From Bradyrhizobium icense (GTDB lineage Bacteria > Pseudomonadota > Alphaproteobacteria > Rhizobiales > Xanthobacteraceae), in NCBI RefSeq assembly GCF_001693385.1, contig NZ_CP016428.1, forward strand, positions 1,426,001-1,490,000: a stretch of DNA of 64,000 nucleotides. The letters run 5' to 3'. Each line of letters opens with the position of its first letter. The stretch's first letter is position 1. The notes under the pieces are model-generated. The model did no database searches, was not told the origin of the DNA, and was given only the letters and a program-made list of their open reading frames with translations. Position numbers and translations under genes: made by a program. Positions 1 through 7,447 of the stretch are shown piece after piece.

Positions 1-213
1 ATGAAGCTGCGGCGTCGCGATCACCTGCTGGCGCAGGTCGGGCGAGGCGTTGACGAGAAACCAGTGCTCGCCGTCGGCGCTCACCGCGATCGAAGCCTGG
101 GTGCTCCGCAATTCAGGATGGTCGCTTCGTGCTTTCCGGCACACCGGACATCCGCAATTCCACTGCGGAACACCACCGCCAGCCGCGGCGCCCAGGACGA
201 CGACGCGAAGCAT
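1..213 (-). CDS. pqqB: Coenzyme PQQ biosynthesis protein B, 5' part
   Basis: First 71 codons of PqqB; the rest lies beyond the left edge. The protein begins MLRVVVLGAAAGGGVPQWNC and continues with a CPVCR cluster and a VNASPDLRQQ segment, which are the recognisable PqqB N-terminus (metallo-beta-lactamase fold). PqqB is thought to act as an oxygenase that hydroxylates the tyrosine of the PqqA-derived diamino acid during PQQ biosynthesis. The ATG at 213 is preceded by AGGAGA at a good distance. It follows pqqA on the same strand after 143 bases, so the two are probably one transcript. Identification is from sequence memory of the family and is strong; completeness cannot be judged. Confidence 0.93.
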   Translation of the reverse strand, partial: MLRVVVLGAAAGGGVPQWNCGCPVCRKARSDHPELRSTQASIAVSADGEHWFLVNASPDLRQQVIATPQLH

Positions 214-356
214 GATCCGTCTCCTGGAGATTCGAAACTCGAAGGTACAAACCAAAAAGGCCACGAGGTGGATACCAGCCTCGGACACCGCTCCGCTCTC
301 GCAGAACGTGTCGAGCCCGGAAGTCCACCTGCGTGAGATTTGATACGCGCTACCGA

Positions 357-437
357 TTACTTGCGGGTGGCGCACATATACATGTTGATTTCCATGCCGA
401 CCGATACTTCGGCGATTTTTGGTGCCTTCCAGGCCAT
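357..437 (-). CDS. pqqA: PQQ precursor peptide PqqA
   Basis: A 26-residue peptide starting MAWKAPKIAEVSVGMEIN. It carries E16 and Y20 in the E-x3-Y arrangement; these two residues are cross-linked by the radical SAM enzyme PqqE and become the carbon skeleton of pyrroloquinoline quinone. A strong ribosome site (AAAGGAG) precedes the ATG. It is followed by pqqB on the same strand, as in canonical pqqABCDE operons. The gene is too short for default ORF calling and is easily missed. The high expression expected of a consumed peptide fits the strong ribosome site. Confidence 0.95.
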   Translation of the reverse strand: MAWKAPKIAEVSVGMEINMYMCATRK

Positions 438-741
438 TTGTCGCTCCTTTTGCTACCGGACGGACTCCGCCCTCGCTTGTTAAGGTACTGCGGATCAAAA
501 AGTTCGCCAGTTAAATCTTTTGCCTGGAACCCCATTTTGTTTATGCTGCGCCGCGAAGAAGAATTCACGGAGTTGTGCGGAGGGCCTTGGTCAAAACAGC
601 GTGGGATCAAGCGTTTCGCGGTTGTTCGCACCACCGCGAATGGCAATTCTGAGTGCGACGGAGCGCTGCCGGCTCCGGATAAAGAAAACTTGTGAGACAG
701 GGCCTACCGGTTGCGGGGCTCAAGGAGTCAGGTTTCCGCCG
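438..741. other. Divergent intergenic region between pqqA and the DUF6894 gene
   Basis: About 300 bases without a convincing gene. The minus-strand side must hold the pqqA promoter and the plus-strand side the promoter for the DUF6894 gene and perhaps the dehydrogenase beyond it. Short ORFs here have poor codon bias and no ribosome sites. An AT-rich patch near 490-530 is the best place for a minus-strand promoter, but I could not assign -35/-10 boxes with confidence. Confidence 0.5.
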
Positions 742-999
742 ATGCCGCGATATTACTTCAACACCCGTATCGGCGATGAGCTGATTTCCGATCCCGACGG
801 CGAAGTGCTCAGGGATCCCGACCGCGCTTGGGAAATGGCGCGTGCCATGATCCGGGAACTGCTCAAGACCGATGGCGCCGACGGTGTGCTTCTCAGTGCC
901 ACCATCGAAGTCACCGACGACGATGGCGAGATCGTGCTGGAGTTTCCGTTCGCCGAGGCGATTCTCGATGCGCCTGGCGGCCCCATCACCAGGCACTGA
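742..999 (+). CDS. DUF6894 family protein
   Basis: An 85-residue acidic protein starting MPRYYFNTRIGDELISDPDG. The start PRYYF plus a D-P-D-G-E segment are typical of the small DUF6894 proteins that are very common, often in many copies, in Bradyrhizobium and relatives. AAGGAG lies about 15 bases before the ATG. An upstream extension of the frame lacks coding character, so the start at 742 is preferred. No signal peptide or membrane segment. Function unknown; the family is a single small alpha/beta domain. Confidence 0.8.
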   Translation: MPRYYFNTRIGDELISDPDGEVLRDPDRAWEMARAMIRELLKTDGADGVLLSATIEVTDDDGEIVLEFPFAEAILDAPGGPITRH

Positions 1000-1192
1000 C
1001 GGCGCGGGGAAGTCGATGGAACGCTTTGCATTGCCGTTCGTTTCGGCAGTGCAACTTGCGAGCGGTATTTTTCCAAATTGCGCACGTGCAGACAAATCTG
1101 GAGAGTGCCGCCGAGAGCCTCCGGCGCTGGCGTCATCTCGACCCGCGCGACGAGCCCGCGCGACGAGAAAGGCTCCGTCAGGGAGAACGCGC

Positions 1193-2515
1193 ATGATGAA
1201 CTACGTGTCGGTGCCGCGCAGCCTGTTGCTGTCCGGTGCCTTCTTGACTGCCTTCACGCTAAGCGCCGCTGCCCAGCAGTCCGCCGAACCGCCGCCGGCA
1301 GTCCAGCAGCCCTCTCCGGCGCCAGCCGCCGGCGCGCCGCCGCCCGCCGGTACTGCGGCCTCGCCCTCGCTTCCGCCGGGCTCGCCGCTGATCGGGCGTC
1401 CCGCGGGCAACGATGCCGCCGCCAAGTTGGCGCCGATTGCGCCGCCGCCGATCCCGGCCGCACCGGACAAATTGCCCACCGCAAGGCTCAAGGTGCCGGC
1501 CGGCTTCAACATCGAAGTTTATGCCGCCGGCATGGCGAATGCCCGCTCGCTCGCGCTCGGCGACAAGGGCACGGTGTTCGTCGGCAGCCGCCTTGTCGAC
1601 AAGGTCTACGCCATCGTCAACAAGGACGGCAAACGCGAGGTCAAGGTGCTGGCTTCCGGCCTGTACCGGCCGAACGGCGTCGCCTTCAAGGACGGCACGC
1701 TCTACATCGCCGAACTGTCCAAGATCTCCAAGATCGAGAAGGTCGAAGACAATCTGGATAACCCGCCGAAGCCAACCGTGATCTTCGACAAACTGCCGAA
1801 GGATGAGGCCCATGGCTGGAAGTTCATCGCCATCGGTCCCGACAACAAGCTCTACGCTCCCGTCGGCCAGCCCGGCAACAACGTGCTCAACGATGACGAG
1901 CATGGCCTGATCCGCCGGATGAATCTCGACGGTTCGGGCGCGGAAGTAATCGCCCGGGGCGTGCGCCACACTGTCGGCTTCGACTGGCATCCGCAGACCA
2001 AGCAGCTCTACTTCACCGACAACGGCCGCGACTGGATGTCGGAAGACGTGCCCGAGGACGAGCTCAACCGCATCACCAAAGTCGGCGAACATTTCGGCGC
2101 GCCGTTCTGCCTGCAGGGCAACATCGTCGATCCCGAATTCGGCTGGGGTAAATCCTGCGACGAATACACCGCGCCGGTGGGTCTCCTGGGTCCACATTCC
2201 GCCGCGCTCGGCATGCGCTTCTACACCGGCAATATGTTCCCGAAAACCTACACGAACGTGGCGATCATCGCCCGGCACGGCTCCTGGAACCGCTCCAGGA
2301 AGGTCGGCGGCGACGTCGTCATCGCCAAGCTCAACAAGGACGGTACCATGAAGTCGATGGAGCCGTTTCTCACCGGCTTCCTCGAGGACAACAAATACAT
2401 CGGCCGCCCGGTCGATGTGCTGCAGATGAAGGACGGCTCGCTCCTGGTCTCCGACGACTACAACGGCGCCGTCTATCGTATCACCCACGGCAAGCCGAAG
2501 ACGGCGGGGAAGTAG
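1193..2515 (+). CDS. PQQ-type glucose/sorbosone dehydrogenase family protein, exported
   Basis: 440 residues beginning MMNYVSVPRS with a hydrophobic signal peptide ending near AAAQQ, then a Pro/Ala-rich linker to about residue 95, then a beta-propeller of the GSDH family (soluble glucose dehydrogenase/sorbosone dehydrogenase). Visible family segments are LKVPAGFNIEVYA at the domain start, the SWNRS stretch and DVLQMKDGSLLVSDDYNG near the C-terminus. It probably oxidises a sugar or aldehyde in the periplasm with PQQ. The cytochrome c gene just downstream is a plausible electron acceptor, and PQQ genes lie divergently upstream. The start with AGGGAG before it is preferred over a longer frame reaching back over the DUF6894 gene. 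Substrate unknown. Confidence 0.85.
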   Translation: MMNYVSVPRSLLLSGAFLTAFTLSAAAQQSAEPPPAVQQPSPAPAAGAPPPAGTAASPSLPPGSPLIGRPAGNDAAAKLAPIAPPPIPAAPDKLPTARLKVPAGFNIEVYAAGMANARSLALGDKGTVFVGSRLVDKVYAIVNKDGKREVKVLASGLYRPNGVAFKDGTLYIAELSKISKIEKVEDNLDNPPKPTVIFDKLPKDEAHGWKFIAIGPDNKLYAPVGQPGNNVLNDDEHGLIRRMNLDGSGAEVIARGVRHTVGFDWHPQTKQLYFTDNGRDWMSEDVPEDELNRITKVGEHFGAPFCLQGNIVDPEFGWGKSCDEYTAPVGLLGPHSAALGMRFYTGNMFPKTYTNVAIIARHGSWNRSRKVGGDVVIAKLNKDGTMKSMEPFLTGFLEDNKYIGRPVDVLQMKDGSLLVSDDYNGAVYRITHGKPKTAGK

Positions 2516-2543
2516 ATCGCGAACTCGCCTTTTGCCAATAGCA

Positions 2544-2645
2544 GTCATTCCGGGATGGTGCGTAAGCACCAGACCCGGAATCTCGGGGTTCTCAGGTGCG
2601 CAATTGCGCACCATGGTTCGATGCTTCGCATCGCCCCGGAACGAC
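2544..2645. repeat. Dispersed palindromic repeat, family A (copy 1)
   Basis: An approximately 100-base element beginning GTCATTCCGGGATGG and ending CGCCCCGGAACGAC, with internal inverted segments (ACCCGGAATCTC, GGTGCGCAATTGCGCACC, GATGCTTCGCATCG). A near-identical copy lies at 23735-23835 and shortened versions at 39324-39420 and 39873-39946. It fills the space between the dehydrogenase and cytochrome genes and has no coding content. Confidence 0.85.
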
Positions 2646-2664
2646 GAAATGCCGGGAATGGCCG

Positions 2665-3231
2665 ATGCGTAGGACAATAGCTGCACTGGCATTTGCGTTG
2701 ACTGCAACGTCCGTATCAGCCCAAACCATCGAACAACGCATCGCGCCGTGTCTCGCCTGCCACGGCGAAAACGGCCAATCCCAAACCGAAAACACGCCTT
2801 CGCTCGGTGCGCAGCACGCACCTTATTCGCTGATCCAGCTCTTCATGTTCCGCGAGAAGCTGCGCGTCTTCGAGCCGATGAACGAAATGGCGAAGCCGCT
2901 GGCCGACGACGACCTTCGCCTTTTCGCGGACTTCATCGCCAAGATGCCGAAGCCTGAGCCGCCAGGGGAAAATGGCGATCCAGCGCGCATGCAGCGCGGC
3001 CAGGCGCTGGTGCAACAGCACCGCTGCGATAGCTGCCACAATCCGGATTTGTCCGGCAAGGAGAACGTCCCGCGCATCGCCAACCAGCGCGAGTATTACC
3101 TCGCCAAGACACTGGCCGAGTACAAGGACAATAGCCGCCACGGCTATGACGCCAGCATGGCCGACGTGATGGCGCCGATCTCGCCAGGGCAGATTGCCGA
3201 TCTCGCCTATTACATCGCCCATATGCGCTAA
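2665..3231 (+). CDS. Di-haem c-type cytochrome, periplasmic
   Basis: 188 residues starting [20 protein letters not shown], a clear signal peptide. Two haem-binding CxxCH motifs are present, CLACH (C29, C32, H33) and CDSCH (C121, C124, H125), giving two cytochrome c domains of roughly 80 residues each. Such small di-haem cytochromes shuttle electrons from periplasmic dehydrogenases to the respiratory chain. Its position directly after the GSDH-family gene suggests it serves that enzyme, although a 150-base spacer with a repeat separates them. The ATG at 2665 is chosen because it starts the signal peptide; the frame reads further upstream only through the repeat. Confidence 0.9.
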   Translation: MRRTIAALAFALTATSVSAQTIEQRIAPCLACHGENGQSQTENTPSLGAQHAPYSLIQLFMFREKLRVFEPMNEMAKPLADDDLRLFADFIAKMPKPEPPGENGDPARMQRGQALVQQHRCDSCHNPDLSGKENVPRIANQREYYLAKTLAEYKDNSRHGYDASMADVMAPISPGQIADLAYYIAHMR

Positions 3232-3303
3232 AACCGGCCGCGTCCCCGCTGGCATTGCACGGCGCCCGGCGCTACAAGGGCGGCAATCGGATGGAGTTTT
3301 TGC

Positions 3304-4695
3304 ATGCAAGATCTATGGCGCCTGTCGGCTGCGGAAATGGCCTCGCTGATCAAGTCGAAGAAAGTCTCGGCAAAGGAGGCTGCGACCGCGGCACTGGCGC
3401 GGCTGGATGCGGTCAACCCCAAGATCAACGCCGTCATCGACCACAGGTCCGAAGACGTCCTGGCACAGGCTGCCGCCATCGATGCCGCGATCGCGCGCGG
3501 CGAAGATGCCGGTCCGCTGGGCGGCGTGCCTGTCACGGTGAAGGTCAATATCGACCAGCAAGGCTTTGCCACCACCAACGGGCTCAAGCTGCAGCGCGAT
3601 GCCATCGCCAAGAGCAACAGCCCGGTGATCGACAATTTGCGTAAATCCGGCGCTGTCATTCTTGGGCGCACCAACTGTCCGGCGTTCTCCTATCGCTGGT
3701 TCACCACCAATCTCATCCATGGCGACACCAAGAATCCCCGCGACCCCGGCATCACGCCGGGCGGCTCGTCCGGCGGCGCGGGGGCTGCGGTCGCGGCCGG
3801 CATCGGGCATATCGCGCACGGCACCGACATTGCGGGATCGATCCGCTATCCGGCTTACGCCTGTGGCGTGCACGGGCTGCGGCCGACCATGGGACGCATC
3901 GCGGCGTTTAACGCGGCGCTGCCCGAACGGCCGATCGGGCCGCAGATCAGCGCGGTCTCCGGACCCCTAGCGCGCACCATCGGCGATATCAGGATCGCGC
4001 TGGCCGCGATGTCGGCGCGGGACTACCGCGATCCCTGGTGGGTGCCGGCGCCGCTCGAAGGACCCGCGATGCCGAAGCGCGTTGCGATGTGCATCAACCC
4101 TGGCGGCCTCGATCCCGTGCCCGAAGTGAGGGCTGCGGTGGCGGACGCCGGCAAGCGGCTTGAGCGCGCGGGCTGGATCGTCGAGGAGATCGCCGACACG
4201 CCGCCGCTGCGAGAGGCCGCCGATCTGCAGACAAAACTCTGGCTCGGCGACGGCTATGAGGCGCAGTTGGAGGCCGCCGAGCGCGAAGGCGATCCCGGCG
4301 CGCTGGCGTGCCTTCGCGGCAACCGCGCCAAGGTGCATCCTTTCGACCTGCCGAAAGCGCTGACCCGGCGCGCGACGCTGACGCGCGAATGGCTGGCGTT
4401 CTTCGAACAATATGCCGTGCTGCTGATGCCGGTTTCGGGCGAATTGCCGTTCCCAGATCAGCTCGACCGCAAGGACGAGGCGTCGTTTGCGCGCGTCTGG
4501 CATGCGCAATTGCCGCAGATCGCCATTCCCTTCATGGGCCTGCCCGGGCTAACGGTTTCGACCGGGCTGGTCGGACGCGTTCCCGTCGGCGTGCAACTGG
4601 TTTCCGGGCGCTACCGCGAAGACCTTTGTCTCGCCGCAGGCGAGGCGGTGGAAGCCGGCGGAACGCCTTCGGCAGCGATCGATCCTGCCGGCTAG
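3304..4695 (+). CDS. Amidase signature family hydrolase
   Basis: 463 residues with the complete amidase-signature core: K80 in the VKVNID segment, the glycine/serine loop GGSSGGAGAA with the cis-serine at S156, and the nucleophile S179 in DIAGSIR. These form the Ser-cisSer-Lys triad. The family hydrolyses amides, from simple acyl amides to Glu-tRNA(Gln) amidation in GatA; this is shorter than and divergent from GatA and has no gatB/gatC neighbours, so it is a catabolic or detoxifying amidase of unknown substrate. No signal peptide, so cytoplasmic. The gene stands alone. Confidence 0.88.
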   Translation: MQDLWRLSAAEMASLIKSKKVSAKEAATAALARLDAVNPKINAVIDHRSEDVLAQAAAIDAAIARGEDAGPLGGVPVTVKVNIDQQGFATTNGLKLQRDAIAKSNSPVIDNLRKSGAVILGRTNCPAFSYRWFTTNLIHGDTKNPRDPGITPGGSSGGAGAAVAAGIGHIAHGTDIAGSIRYPAYACGVHGLRPTMGRIAAFNAALPERPIGPQISAVSGPLARTIGDIRIALAAMSARDYRDPWWVPAPLEGPAMPKRVAMCINPGGLDPVPEVRAAVADAGKRLERAGWIVEEIADTPPLREAADLQTKLWLGDGYEAQLEAAEREGDPGALACLRGNRAKVHPFDLPKALTRRATLTREWLAFFEQYAVLLMPVSGELPFPDQLDRKDEASFARVWHAQLPQIAIPFMGLPGLTVSTGLVGRVPVGVQLVSGRYREDLCLAAGEAVEAGGTPSAAIDPAG

Positions 4696-4743
4696 AGCAT
4701 GATCCCGAAAAGTGGGCATCGGTTTTCGGATAGGATCATGCTC
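4695..4743. repeat. Short palindromic element (GAGCATGATCC type)
   Basis: A 49-base inverted repeat: GAGCATGATCC at the left end and GGATCATGCTC at the right, with internal CCGAAAA/TTTTCGG arms. It overlaps the last base of the amidase stop codon and sits just before the glutathione peroxidase gene. The RNA form would be a long hairpin. This type is common between genes of Bradyrhizobium and relatives. Confidence 0.8.
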
Positions 4744-4763
4744 CGGTAACAATCGAGAGGGTC

Positions 4764-5240
4764 ATGCCAGGCGTTTATGATTTCACGGCGCAGTCGCTTG
4801 CCGGAGAAGACGTTCCGCTGAAGCGGTTTGAAGGTCAGGTGCTCCTGATCGTCAATACTGCGAGCGCCTGCGGGTTCACGCCGCAGTACAAGGGCCTGGA
4901 GCAACTGCATCGTGAACTGGCGCCGCGCGGCTTTGCGGTGCTCGGCTTTCCCTGCAATCAGTTCGGCGGGCAGGAGCCGGGCGACGCCAAACAGATCGAG
5001 CAATTCTGTGCGGGCAAGTATGACGTGACGTTTCCGATGTTCGCCAAGATCGATGTCAACGGCAGCCATGCGCATCCGTTGTTCAACCATCTGAAGAATG
5101 CGAAATCGGGACTGTTGGGTTCTTCGATCAAATGGAATTTCACCAAATTCCTGGTCGACCGCTCGGGCAGGGTGGTCGGGCGCTACGCGCCGACCGCGAC
5201 GCCCGAGGGAATTAGAAGAGAAATCGAGGCACTGCTGTGA
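4764..5240 (+). CDS. Glutathione peroxidase family protein
   Basis: 158 residues, full length for the family. The catalytic tetrad is visible: C36 in NTASACGFT, Q70 in FGGQEPG, and W124-N125 in SIKWNFTKF. It has a Cys rather than selenocysteine and reduces hydroperoxides using thioredoxin or glutathione. No signal peptide, so cytosolic. The next gene overlaps its stop codon, indicating an operon. E. coli BtuE is the same family; I give no symbol because several paralogues usually exist. Confidence 0.93.
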   Translation: MPGVYDFTAQSLAGEDVPLKRFEGQVLLIVNTASACGFTPQYKGLEQLHRELAPRGFAVLGFPCNQFGGQEPGDAKQIEQFCAGKYDVTFPMFAKIDVNGSHAHPLFNHLKNAKSGLLGSSIKWNFTKFLVDRSGRVVGRYAPTATPEGIRREIEALL

Positions 5241-5500
5241 GCGAGACCAACAAAGCAATGAGCGACCAATTTCCCGACCGTCTCTCGGTCGATCCGAGCA
5301 GCCCGTACTACAACGCCGAGATCCTCGCGCGCGACGTCGGCATTCGCTTCAAGGGCGTGGAGAAAACCAATGTCGAGGAATATTGCATCAGCGAGGGCTG
5401 GGTGCGCGTCACCGCCGGCAATGCCAGGGATCGCCATGGCAATCCGTTGACGATCAAGGTGCACGGCCCGGTCGAGCCGTATTTCCGCGACAAGAAGTGA
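5237..5500 (+). CDS. DUF3297 family protein
   Basis: Up to 87 residues. It contains the DUF3297 core PDRLSVDPSSPYYNAEIL, GIRFKGVEKTN and a basic C-terminus. The GTG at 5237 overlaps the glutathione peroxidase TGA, a translational-coupling arrangement. An in-frame ATG at 5258 would give 80 residues starting MSDQFPDRLSV, which aligns better with my memory of family N-termini, so the start is uncertain. Function unknown; the tight coupling suggests a role alongside peroxide defence. Confidence 0.85.
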   Translation: MSETNKAMSDQFPDRLSVDPSSPYYNAEILARDVGIRFKGVEKTNVEEYCISEGWVRVTAGNARDRHGNPLTIKVHGPVEPYFRDKK

Positions 5501-5524
5501 GGCTTTTTGTGCGCGGCTTTTGAT

Positions 5525-5621
5525 GTCGTCATGGCCAGGCTTGTCCCGGCCATCCACGTCTTTGCCGCCGTAACAAAGAAGACGTGGATGCCCGGGACAA
5601 GCCCGCGCATGACGAGTAGAT
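5525..5621. repeat. Palindromic intergenic repeat
   Basis: Inverted arms GTCATGGCCAGGCTTGTCCCGG and their near-complement CCCGGGACAAGCCCGCGCATGAC flank an inner pair CATCCACGTCTT/AAGACGTGGATG. It lies between the DUF3297 and tarD genes and has no coding content. It could also act as a transcription or mRNA end for the upstream operon. Confidence 0.75.
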
Positions 5622-5646
5622 AGACCACCTTGGAAAGCCGAACCTC

Positions 5647-6816
5647 ATGACCGTCCGCGTCGTCGACGTCTGCGAGATCACAAAACCGATCGCCTCGCCG
5701 ATCCGCAACGCCTATATCGATTTCACCAAGATGACGACGAGCCTCGTCGCCGTCGTCACCGACGTCGTGCGCGACGGCAAGCGCGTCGTCGGCTACGGCT
5801 TCAATTCCAACGGCCGTTACGGGCAGGGCGGGCTGATCCGCGAACGCTTTGCGCCGCGGTTGAAGGAGGCCGATCCCAAGAGCCTGCTCGATGCGTCCGG
5901 TGACAATCTCAACCCCGACAAGGTCTGGGCGGCGATGATGTCGAACGAAAAGCCGGGCGGCCATGGCGAGCGCTCGGTCGCCGTCGGCACCATCGACATG
6001 GCGGTGTGGGACGCGGTGGCGAAGATCGCAGGAAAGCCACTGTTCAGATTGCTTGCCGAGCGCCATGGCCGAGAGGCCAATCCGCGCGTGTTCGTCTACG
6101 CCGCCGGCGGCTATTATTATCCCGGCAAAGATCTGTCGGCGCTGCGCGGCGAGATGCGCGGCTATCTCGACCGCGGCTACAACGTCGTCAAGATGAAGAT
6201 CGGCGGAGCGCCGATCGCGGAAGACCGCGAGCGCATCGAGGCCGTGCTGAAGGAGATCGGCAAGGACGCGCAGCTCGCCGTCGATGCCAACGGCCGGTTC
6301 GATCTGGAAACTGCGATTGCCTACGCAAAGATGCTGCGGGAGTATCCGCTGTTCTGGTACGAGGAGGCGGGCGATCCCCTCGACTTCGCGCTGCAGGCCG
6401 CATTAGCCGAATTCTATCCCGCAGCCATGGCAACCGGCGAAAACCTGTTCAGCCATCAGGACGCGAAAAACCTGATCCGCTATGGCGGCATGCGGCCCGA
6501 TCGCGACTGGCTGCAATTCGACTGCGCGCTGTCCTACGGCTTGTGCGAATACCAGCGCACGCTGGCAGTGCTGAAGACCCACGGCTGGTCGCCGAGCCGC
6601 TGCATTCCCCATGGCGGCCACCAGATGTCGCTCAACATCGCCGCCGGCCTCGGCCTCGGCGGCAACGAGAGCTATCCCGACCTGTTCCAGCCCTATGGCG
6701 GCTTCCCGGACGGCGTCCGTGTCGAGAACGGCCACATCACCATGCCCGACCTGCCCGGCATCGGATTCGAGGGGAAATCCGATCTCTACAGGGAGATGAG
6801 GGCGCTCACGGAGTGA
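5647..6816 (+). CDS. tarD: D(-)-tartrate dehydratase (enolase superfamily)
   Basis: 389 residues, the exact length I recall for the characterised Bradyrhizobium D-tartrate dehydratase. Active-site positions match that enzyme: K184 (in VVKMKIGG), metal ligands D213, E239 and E265, and H322 (in IPHGGHQ). The enzyme dehydrates D-tartrate to oxaloacetate with Mg2+. It is cytoplasmic and no transporter or regulator is adjacent, so uptake must be encoded elsewhere. Identity rests on residue numbering plus overall sequence recall. Confidence 0.9.
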   Translation: MTVRVVDVCEITKPIASPIRNAYIDFTKMTTSLVAVVTDVVRDGKRVVGYGFNSNGRYGQGGLIRERFAPRLKEADPKSLLDASGDNLNPDKVWAAMMSNEKPGGHGERSVAVGTIDMAVWDAVAKIAGKPLFRLLAERHGREANPRVFVYAAGGYYYPGKDLSALRGEMRGYLDRGYNVVKMKIGGAPIAEDRERIEAVLKEIGKDAQLAVDANGRFDLETAIAYAKMLREYPLFWYEEAGDPLDFALQAALAEFYPAAMATGENLFSHQDAKNLIRYGGMRPDRDWLQFDCALSYGLCEYQRTLAVLKTHGWSPSRCIPHGGHQMSLNIAAGLGLGGNESYPDLFQPYGGFPDGVRVENGHITMPDLPGIGFEGKSDLYREMRALTE

Positions 6817-6824
6817 CGCACGTT

Positions 6825-6960
6825 GTCATCGTCCGCGAAGGCGGACGATCCAGTACGCCGCGGCCCTTCCATTCTGTCGCTGGCGCCAGCGGCTACTGGA
6901 TGCCCGCCGGAGCCTGTCATCGGGCTCGCCGAAGGCGAGACCCGGTGGCGGGCATGACAG
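6825..6960. repeat. Dispersed palindromic repeat, family B (copy 1)
   Basis: Begins GTCATCGTCCGCGAAGGCGGACGATCC-type sequence followed by AGTACGCCGCGG and ends in a CCGCCGGAGCCTGTCATCGGG block and GGCGGGCATGACAG. Related copies are at 8884-8983 and 13226-13360. It separates the convergent tarD and GNAT genes. Several nested hairpins are possible. Confidence 0.8.
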
Positions 6961-6975
6961 CAGGGGGTATGGGAG

Positions 6976-7404
6976 TCAGGCCTCGGACAACAGCCCCTTG
7001 TCGATCGCTGACTGCCTGTTCCTGAAAATCGCCATCGCCGTCTTCATCCGCAGGAATCCGAACTTTGCATACAACGGCTCGCGGCCGGCGACTGCATACA
7101 GGATGATCTTGGCGTGTCCTTGCGATTTGGCGAGCAGCCTTTCGATAAGCTGTTTTCCGAGACCTGTTCCCTGATGGCTCGGCAGAACCGCGACGTCGCA
7201 AAGATAGGCGCAGTCGCGCCCGTCAGCCAGAACCCGACCTGCGCCAACGAGGCGGCCGTTGTCGCGGGCAAAACAGCAGAACATGCTGTTGCCGAAGACG
7301 ACCTCGAGATCGGCCGCGTTCTTGTTGCCGAGCGGGGCCGCGCGATACAGCGCCTCCAGCTCATGCCAGTCCACGCCCTCTCGGCTATCGCTCCAGTCGA
7401 TCAT
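6976..7404 (-). CDS. GNAT family N-acetyltransferase
   Basis: 142 residues. The acetyl-CoA binding motif A is visible as VAVLPSHQGTGLGKQLIERL, preceded by the strand CAYLCDV and followed by the AKIILYAVAGREPLYAKFGF segment that closes the GNAT fold. Small single-domain enzymes of this type acetylate amines on metabolites or proteins. It reads toward tarD with repeat family B between them. Substrate unknown. Confidence 0.87.
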   Translation of the reverse strand: MIDWSDSREGVDWHELEALYRAAPLGNKNAADLEVVFGNSMFCCFARDNGRLVGAGRVLADGRDCAYLCDVAVLPSHQGTGLGKQLIERLLAKSQGHAKIILYAVAGREPLYAKFGFLRMKTAMAIFRNRQSAIDKGLLSEA

Positions 7405-7447
7405 CGCAGCATGGGTCCAAATGGGGTGTTGCGAAAGAAACGCCGCT

